The notes under the pieces: generated by a model
What the model was told of the DNA's origin: nothing
The model's input: only the letters and a program-made list of their open reading frames with translations
The model's database searches: none
Program-made: the position numbers and the translations under genes
Assembly (NCBI GenBank): GCA_002457475.1
Contig: NTJK01000009.1
Span: forward strand, 1 to 18,309
DNA: 18,309 nucleotides
Direction of reading: 5' to 3'
From: Pelagibacterales bacterium MED-G43
GTDB lineage: Bacteria; Pseudomonadota; Alphaproteobacteria; Pelagibacterales; Pelagibacteraceae
In this document: in pieces, positions 13,710 through 18,309 of the stretch
Position numbering within the stretch: position 1 is the stretch's first letter
How the letters are laid out: each line of letters begins with the position of its first letter

Positions 13710-13845
13710 GACCATTGCAATAATTATTTTATCGGTAACTTTTTTTGGTGTTTTGTTTTTTATATTGGTTAGAAATGCTTTGAAAAGGAAACTAGATATT
13801 TTAGTTGAAGAAGAAAAAAAAAGAAAGTCAGATAATCTTGATTAG
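13702..13845 (+). CDS. 47-residue single-span membrane protein
   Basis: ATG 13702 to TAG 13845 encodes 47 residues: a hydrophobic span of about 20 residues (MIKTIAIIILSVTFFGVLFF onward to about residue 23), then a highly charged cytoplasmic tail rich in Lys, Arg, Glu and Asp that probably forms a helix. The start overlaps the cysQ stop as ATGATTAA, the same 8-base overlap used between the ABA4-like and isomerase genes nearby. It converges with recX and overlaps its 3' end by 18 bases. The topology resembles small regulatory membrane peptides, but I do not recognise the family. It is likely missed by length-filtered gene calling. Confidence 0.62.
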   Translation: MIKTIAIIILSVTFFGVLFFILVRNALKRKLDILVEEEKKRKSDNLD

Positions 13846-14388
13846 CTTATTAAACTCAGTTTTTTCTAAATCTAAAACTCTTTTTGATAATTCAAAACTA
13901 AAACCTCCCCTTGCTAGAATACCCATATCTTTTTTATAAAATAATTCTCTGTTATCTTCTGGCCTTAAAGGACCAATTCTTCTTCTTTTACATAATTTTA
14001 AAGCAGAAACGAAATCCGGCTCTATTTCATCCTCCTTAATTTTATCAATACTTTGCTTAATAAATTTACTATCTATTCCTTTGTTTCTTAATGATTGATT
14101 AATCTTATTTAATGAATATCCCCTTCTTAAAAACATTCTTGCTTTTGAGTCAGAGTACATTTCATCGTTTAAGATTCTATTTTTTTCAAGATTTAAAATA
14201 ATTTCATCTATAATTGAAGTAACTTCTTTTTTCGATTTTGTACCCTTTATTTTAGTTAAATATTTTTTAAGCAGATAAACTTTTAATTGTTGTTTTGAAG
14301 GACTATATTTTTCTAAATATGAATAAGCTAAGTCTTTAAGATTTGTAGTTAAATCTTCAAAATCACTTTTATTAACTGTGGGATTCAT
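13828..14388 (-). CDS. recX: Regulatory protein RecX
   Basis: This 186-residue protein is made of three-helix RecX repeats, which bind RecA filaments and limit strand exchange. The N-terminal block LKDLAYSYLEKYSPSKQQLKVYLLKK is typical of RecX. The central IDEIILNLEKNRILNDEMYSDSKARMFLRRGYSLNKINQSLRNKGI matches the family's R.N.G...I...L..KGI pattern. The C-terminal repeat contains LARGGFSFELSKRVLD. The length is normal. RecA is not in the window, so recX here is unlinked from recA. It is divergent from the ABA4-like gene with only 26 bases between starts. Its 3' end overlaps the small membrane ORF. Confidence 0.88.
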   Translation of the reverse strand: MNPTVNKSDFEDLTTNLKDLAYSYLEKYSPSKQQLKVYLLKKYLTKIKGTKSKKEVTSIIDEIILNLEKNRILNDEMYSDSKARMFLRRGYSLNKINQSLRNKGIDSKFIKQSIDKIKEDEIEPDFVSALKLCKRRRIGPLRPEDNRELFYKKDMGILARGGFSFELSKRVLDLEKTEFNKLIKII

Positions 14389-14414
14389 TTGTCTAATATA
14401 CTATATTATTTTTA

Positions 14415-14885
14415 ATGATAAATAATTTATTGTCTTTATTAAATTATGAAAATATTTATTTAGTTGCTAACTGGGGGATAATACCTTTTTGGTTGCTATT
14501 AATTTTTATTCCTAATCATCAGATAACAAATTTTCTAACTCAGTCGGTTATTGTGCCGCTTCTCCTAGCAATTAGTTATGCTTATTTGTCTTATTTAATT
14601 TATCAAGAAGGAAACATTTTTGACGGTTTTGAATTATATTCAGGATTAGACGGACTTTATTCAATGTTTGCCAATGAGGCTTTATTGTTGATTTTTTGGC
14701 TTCACTTTTTAGCTATTAGTTTATTTGCTGGATCATGGATTGTAAGAGATAGTAAAAAATATTTTATACCTAAAGTGATTACTATTCCCTCTTTAATTTT
14801 AACATATTTTGCCGGCCCAATAGGATTGGTAATCTATTGGTTTTTTAGAATTTTCTTTGCTAAAAAAATCAGCTTTAATGATTAA
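14415..14885 (+). CDS. ABA4-like (DUF4281) membrane protein
   Basis: This 156-residue protein has four predicted spans and belongs to the ABA4-like/DUF4281 family. It is recognised by NWGIIPFWLLLIFIP near the N-terminus, DGLYSMFANEALLLIFWLHFLAISLFAGSWIVRDS in the middle, and ITIPSLILTYFAGPIGLVIYWFFR at the end. Plant ABA4 is needed for neoxanthin formation; bacterial members are not characterised. A carotenoid or other isoprenoid role is only a family hint and no carotenoid gene is nearby. It overlaps the following isomerase-like gene by 8 bases (ATGATTAA), suggesting a two-gene operon. The start is close to AT-rich -10-like sequences (TATACT, TATATT at 14397-14407). Confidence 0.82.
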   Translation: MINNLLSLLNYENIYLVANWGIIPFWLLLIFIPNHQITNFLTQSVIVPLLLAISYAYLSYLIYQEGNIFDGFELYSGLDGLYSMFANEALLLIFWLHFLAISLFAGSWIVRDSKKYFIPKVITIPSLILTYFAGPIGLVIYWFFRIFFAKKISFND

Positions 14886-15465
14886 GCCTTTTGAATTTTA
14901 TTTTGACTTTGTTAGTCCTTACTCTTTTCTTGCTCATAAAGAAATAAGAAAAATAGAAAATAAAGAGGGAATTAAAATAAAATATAATCCTATACTATTA
15001 GGAGGCCTTCATAATTTACACGGAATTAAGGCTCCTGCTTTTATCCCCGCAAAGGCTAGACACATGATTAGAGATTGCAAGCTCATAGCAGAGAAAAATG
15101 GAGTAAGATTTAAGTTTAATTCATATTTTCCTATACGTAGCTTAAATTTAATGCGCGGCGTGCTAGTTGCTGAAGAAGATAATATAAAAAATTATTATAT
15201 AGACAATATTTTTAATACAATTTGGCAGGATGGATTAAATATGAATGATGAAGTTATAATTCATAAAGTGTTAAAAAATTTAAATATAAATCCAAAAACT
15301 TTTGTATTACGCTCAACTTCCTCACTAATAAAAGACTCTCTTAGAAAAAAAACTACTGATGCCTATGAAAGAGGAATTTTTGGAGCACCGACTTTTGTTG
15401 CTAATAGCAAAATTTTTTGGGGCCAAGATAGAATTGAGTTTGCTCTTAAAGAAGCAAATAAATAA
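14878..15465 (+). CDS. DsbA-fold 2-hydroxychromene-2-carboxylate isomerase-like protein
   Basis: This 195-residue protein of the DsbA/GST-kappa fold starts with FEFYFDFVSPYSFLAHKEI, the glutathione-binding block of HCCA isomerases, with Ser13 in SPYS in place of a CXXC motif. It ends with RGIFGAPTFVANSKIFWGQDRIEFAL, the matching cis-Pro and GxDR region. These enzymes isomerise aromatic ring-cleavage products, and close relatives act as glutathione-linked isomerases or transferases. The precise substrate is unclear. I chose ATG 14878 (8-base overlap with the ABA4-like stop) over 14857, because the extra seven residues precede the family's usual start. It is convergent with the rhodanese gene, with one base between them. 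Confidence 0.85.
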   Translation: MIKPFEFYFDFVSPYSFLAHKEIRKIENKEGIKIKYNPILLGGLHNLHGIKAPAFIPAKARHMIRDCKLIAEKNGVRFKFNSYFPIRSLNLMRGVLVAEEDNIKNYYIDNIFNTIWQDGLNMNDEVIIHKVLKNLNINPKTFVLRSTSSLIKDSLRKKTTDAYERGIFGAPTFVANSKIFWGQDRIEFALKEANK

Positions 15466-15466
15466 T

Positions 15467-15865
15467 TTATTTCTTTTCTTTTACAATAACTTTTAATCCG
15501 CTTTTTTTTAAAGCATCAAATCCACCATCTACATGCGCAACATTTGTAAAACCCATATCTACTAATGATTTTGTTGCCAAAGCTGATCGCCAACCAAGAG
15601 CACAAAACAATACCATTTTTTTTATTTCTTTAATTTTATTAGATTGGTAATAAGTGCTTTCAGGATCCAACCAAAACTCAAGCATTCCTCTTGGAATATG
15701 TTTTGAATTTTCAATTGTTCCTTCTTTCCATAATTCCCTAATATCTCTCACGTCTATTAATGTAATTTCTTTTTTTTCAGCAAGATTTTTTACTTCGTTC
15801 GGGCTCAAAGTTTCAATTTTTTTTTGCGCCTCCTCAACCAAAGTTTGTGATGACTTAATATTCAT
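15467..15865 (-). CDS. Rhodanese-domain sulfurtransferase
   Basis: This 132-residue single rhodanese domain has LIDVRDIRELWKEGTIENSKHIPRGMLEF (the N-terminal signature) and a six-residue active loop after Cys88 (CALGWRS, 88-94). It ends with VAHVDGGFDALKKSGL. The catalytic Cys is present, so persulfide transfer is plausible. The partner is unknown. It is divergent from the glycosyltransferase gene and convergent with the isomerase-like gene. No Shine-Dalgarno sequence precedes the ATG. A TATATT box on the minus strand (15889-15884) would give a leader of about 11 bases. Confidence 0.88.
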   Translation of the reverse strand: MNIKSSQTLVEEAQKKIETLSPNEVKNLAEKKEITLIDVRDIRELWKEGTIENSKHIPRGMLEFWLDPESTYYQSNKIKEIKKMVLFCALGWRSALATKSLVDMGFTNVAHVDGGFDALKKSGLKVIVKEKK

Positions 15866-15883
15866 AGATGAAAGTAATAAACT

Positions 15884-15895
15884 AATATATATATT
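15884..15895. promoter_or_regulatory. Palindromic AT promoter core between rhodanese and glycosyltransferase genes
   Basis: AATATATATATT is a perfect 12-bp palindrome in the 38-base divergent gap. It gives a TATATT -10-like box in both directions: plus 15890-15895, minus 15889-15884. The plus-strand start site would then fall within a few bases of the ATG at 15904, which has no Shine-Dalgarno sequence. This is a short low-complexity motif, so the match may be partly chance. Confidence 0.35.
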
Positions 15896-15903
15896 TTACT
15901 ATA

Positions 15904-16926
15904 ATGAAAAATATTAAGAATTCAAATAAACCTAGTTTTTTTAAAAAAATATTCATCAAAATATCTAGGAAACTTGGTTATGAAATCATTGATCAAAATA
16001 ACTTTGAAATCGTAACATCTAACAAGAGAATTGATGGCCATCTAAGTACACTCGGCCAAACGTCTATAAACCTTCCTCTTGGAGAAGTAAAAATAACAAG
16101 AAAAGTAAAAGCTTTAGATGTGATTATAAGAACATGTGCAAGCGTCAATATGTTAACTCAAAATAAATCACGCTTATTCGAAAAGGAAAAAATTGAATAC
16201 ACTATTAGAACTATAAGATCTTTATTAAATTCGTCTAAAGATCCTGATTTAAAACAGTTAAAAATAAATTTTAAAGTAATAGACCATAATTCTACTAATG
16301 AGAATTTAGCGGCAATCGAAAAGGTATTTACAGAATTCAGTGAAGAATATTCATTAGTAAATTTAGATGTATCAAAATTCATCAATAAAATAGAAAAAAC
16401 AAATCAAAGAGGTGAAAGTGTTACCGATAATCAAATATCGAACATGGCAAATATACATCAATCGCTTTTAGAGGCCAAAAAATGTGAAGATTTGATTTAT
16501 TTTGTTGAAGACGATTACATACATAAAAAAGAGTCGCTAAAAGAAATGATTTTTACTTATGAGAGATTAGCTGCACAAATTAATAATGAAATTATCATAT
16601 GTCCAACTGATTACCCTTATTTATACGCAAAATCTGAAATGACACAAAATTTTTTAGGTCAAAATTACCATTGGAGAAAAGTAAATGAAACTTTATGTAC
16701 TTTTTTAACTAGCAAAAAAATGATTGAAAAATATTGGGATAAATATGTAAGCATGTGTAATAAAGAACACGCACCTTTTGAAAAACCCCTTCATGATATT
16801 TATGAAAAAGAATTGTGTTTATCGCCTATTCCATCATTGGCTTTACATTTTACAAATGTTAATTCAATTTTTGGATTATCGCCGAATGTAAATTGGAAGG
16901 AAGTGTGGGATCAAAACGAAAGTTGA
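15904..16926 (+). CDS. Putative glycosyltransferase (GT-A-like)
   Basis: This 340-residue protein has no signal peptide and a Lys-rich N-terminus that could touch the membrane. Residues 70-125 (ALDVIIRTCASVN...) form the first nucleotide-binding half typical of GT-A folds. CEDLIYFVEDDYIHKKESLKEMIFTYERL (about 196-224) contains EDDY in the place of the metal-binding DXD motif. The C-terminal LCLSPIPSLALHFTNVNSIFGLSP resembles the tail of SAR11 and cyanobacterial glycan-type transferases. Donor and acceptor sugars are unknown. It stands alone, with no other polysaccharide genes within the window, and ends 12 bases before a strong terminator. The assignment rests on motif pattern only. Confidence 0.62.
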   Translation: MKNIKNSNKPSFFKKIFIKISRKLGYEIIDQNNFEIVTSNKRIDGHLSTLGQTSINLPLGEVKITRKVKALDVIIRTCASVNMLTQNKSRLFEKEKIEYTIRTIRSLLNSSKDPDLKQLKINFKVIDHNSTNENLAAIEKVFTEFSEEYSLVNLDVSKFINKIEKTNQRGESVTDNQISNMANIHQSLLEAKKCEDLIYFVEDDYIHKKESLKEMIFTYERLAAQINNEIIICPTDYPYLYAKSEMTQNFLGQNYHWRKVNETLCTFLTSKKMIEKYWDKYVSMCNKEHAPFEKPLHDIYEKELCLSPIPSLALHFTNVNSIFGLSPNVNWKEVWDQNES

Positions 16927-16931
16927 AGTAA

Positions 16932-16963
16932 TAATAAAGGCCCGATTAAACGGGCCTTTATTA
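16932..16963. terminator. Bidirectional intrinsic terminator
   Basis: A perfect 13-bp stem, TAATAAAGGCCCG (16932-16944) with CGGGCCTTTATTA (16951-16963), encloses the loop ATTAAA. The AT ends give a U-rich tail in both directions. It lies between the convergent glycosyltransferase gene (ends 16926) and amtB (ends 16978), so it can terminate both. It is the only textbook terminator I see in the window. Confidence 0.9.
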
Positions 16964-16977
16964 AAATTTATTAAAAA

Positions 16978-18267
16978 TTAATCTCTAATTGAATAAGCTG
17001 TTACTCCGACTTCAGCTTTGTCAGTTCCTTGTTTTTCTGCAGCTTTACTTATTCTTAGTCCAATCGTTAATTTTAATGAACTAAAAGTAATGTATGACAA
17101 TACAAAACTAAATATGCACACAGATATAACACCGATTAACTGGGCTCCAAATGATGTGTCTGGATTAGTAAAAGGAACGACTAATGTTCCAAAAATTCCA
17201 GCGAACATATGAACTGGAATTGCTCCAACTACATCGTCTAAACCATAACTCTCTAACATCTTTGTACCAAAGTACATAATCATAGCTCCGATAGACCCAA
17301 TTATCATTGCAGTGATTGGTCCAGGTGTTAAAGGTTCAGCTGTAATAGCAACAAGACCTGCGAGCGCTCCATTTAGCATCATTACAATATCGGTTTTGCC
17401 ACCAATTAATCTTGTTAAAGCTGCACCTGTTACAGTTCCAGCGGCTCCTGCCAAATGTGTGTTTACTGCAATTTTTGAAATTGCGTTAACATCATCAAAT
17501 GTGCCCATGGCTAGTTGACTGAAACCATTGAAACCAAACCAACCAAACCAAAGTAAAAATGTTCCAAGTGTAACTAACGGTATACTTGAAGCTGCAAATG
17601 GTTGCATAGATTTCTTTTCACCTCTTCTTCCAAATCTTCCTTCTCTAGCACCAAGAACTATTACTCCTGCTAAAGCAGCTGCTCCTCCGCAAGCATGGAC
17701 TAAAGTTGATCCAGCAAAATCAGAAAAGCCAGATGTAGCTAACCAGCCACCACCCCATTGCCATCCCATAGATATTGGATATATCACTCCGGCCATAATT
17801 GCTGCGAAAATAAAGAATGGCCAGATCTTAATTCTTTCAGCTACTGCTCCAGAAACAATTGAAGCTGTTGCACAAACAAACATGGTTTGAAAGAACCAAT
17901 CTGAATATCCAGAATAACCTGTTTCGGCATCGGAACCATCAGTCCAAATTGAAAATGAGCCAACGTAACCACCTTCTGGCACTCCGTAAGCTAAATTATA
18001 ACCAACCAAGAAAAATATGATTGAACATATAGCGAATTTACCTATATTTTTCGCGGCAATTGTCGATACACTCTTTGTGGTTACTAAACCACTTTCAAGC
18101 ATACAAAAGCCAGCTGCCATGAAAGCAACCAGTACTCCACCTAAATAAAACCCTAATGAATTAAAAATATATTGTCCCTCTTGAGACATTGTAGTTTCTG
18201 CGAAGCTTTGTGAGCTTATTAGTAAAGCAGAAATACAACCTAAAAAAACGTAAGTTAGTTTTTTCAT
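16978..18267 (-). CDS. amtB: Ammonium transporter AmtB
   Basis: This 429-residue member of the Amt/Rh family conducts ammonia/ammonium across the inner membrane. A cleavable signal peptide (to about SQSFAETT, residue 24) is followed by eleven spans. Key residues are the family signature SDFAGSTLVHACGGAAALAG (182-201, with Asp183 and pore His191) and the second pore His353 in VGAIPVHMFAGIFG. SGAVAERIK (139-147) is also characteristic. The C-terminal tail has the conserved DKAEVG. No glnK/P-II gene is adjacent upstream within the 42 bases visible. The start is supported by AGGGGG four bases before the ATG. In the leader, TTGATATCAA (18289-18298) is a 10-bp palindrome that could be an operator or chance. 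Confidence 0.96.
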   Translation of the reverse strand: MKKLTYVFLGCISALLISSQSFAETTMSQEGQYIFNSLGFYLGGVLVAFMAAGFCMLESGLVTTKSVSTIAAKNIGKFAICSIIFFLVGYNLAYGVPEGGYVGSFSIWTDGSDAETGYSGYSDWFFQTMFVCATASIVSGAVAERIKIWPFFIFAAIMAGVIYPISMGWQWGGGWLATSGFSDFAGSTLVHACGGAAALAGVIVLGAREGRFGRRGEKKSMQPFAASSIPLVTLGTFLLWFGWFGFNGFSQLAMGTFDDVNAISKIAVNTHLAGAAGTVTGAALTRLIGGKTDIVMMLNGALAGLVAITAEPLTPGPITAMIIGSIGAMIMYFGTKMLESYGLDDVVGAIPVHMFAGIFGTLVVPFTNPDTSFGAQLIGVISVCIFSFVLSYITFSSLKLTIGLRISKAAEKQGTDKAEVGVTAYSIRD

Positions 18268-18309
18268 TTTTCCCCCTTTTTTTTGATCTTGATATCAAAT
18301 TTCAGAGTT

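Noticed and set aside
15900..15905. TATAAT overlapping the glycosyltransferase start codon
   Set aside because: It spans the ATG itself, so a transcript from it would lack the start codon.
1..18309. CRISPR arrays, insertion sequences, tRNA or rRNA genes
   Set aside because: No spaced direct repeats of suitable length, no transposase motifs, and no cloverleaf or rRNA-like sequence were seen on either strand.

Overview
The window looks like a chromosome segment of a SAR11 (Pelagibacterales) alphaproteobacterium or a very close relative. Base composition is strongly AT-rich. Genes are packed with overlaps of 1 to 14 bases or gaps of a few bases. The gene content (aprA-aprB-aprM, a DUF3553 protein, a small CysQ, a taxonomically typical set of small transporters and membrane proteins) fits a streamlined marine heterotroph. 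No insertion sequence, tRNA, rRNA, CRISPR array or phage gene was seen.

Layout. (1) 1-3397, minus strand: the adenylylsulfate (APS) reductase operon aprM-aprB-aprA, followed 6 bases later by an unknown gene cut by the window edge. A good sigma-70 type promoter sits so close to aprM that the mRNA may be leaderless. (2) 3415-7936, minus strand: a five-gene run, consisting of a CADD/PqqC-like diiron protein, then a DUF4956 membrane protein, a secreted CotH-like protein with a beta-helix tail, a VTC-type polyphosphate polymerase domain protein, and a small HIGH-motif nucleotidyltransferase. DUF4956 + CotH-like + VTC is a recurrent but poorly understood bacterial module. (3) 8077-10493, minus strand: a cystathionine beta-lyase-like PLP enzyme overlapping an MFS transporter. 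(4) 10559-11359, plus strand: a 27-residue, 59% Lys/Arg protein missed by ordinary gene length cut-offs, then an unknown membrane protein. (5) 11358-11527, minus strand: a GC-rich (about 47%) block that folds into GNRA-capped hairpins and possible pseudoknots. It matches no RNA family I recognise. (6) 11585-13845: mnmA divergent from DUF3553-cysQ and a 47-residue single-span membrane protein. (7) 13828-15865: recX, an ABA4-like membrane protein, a DsbA-fold 2-hydroxychromene-2-carboxylate isomerase-like protein and a rhodanese. (8) 15904-18267: a putative glycosyltransferase and an AmtB ammonium transporter separated by a 13-bp bidirectional terminator.

How it works together. Sulfur metabolism recurs: Apr most likely oxidises sulfite released from organosulfur compounds, MetC-like lyase splits cystathionine, CysQ removes PAP, MnmA and rhodanese handle persulfide sulfur. 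The most interesting items are the unassigned structured RNA; the VTC/CotH-like/DUF4956 module coupled to a CADD-like protein that retains the residues known to be sacrificed for p-aminobenzoate synthesis in Chlamydia; and the tiny basic protein with a perfect Shine-Dalgarno sequence.
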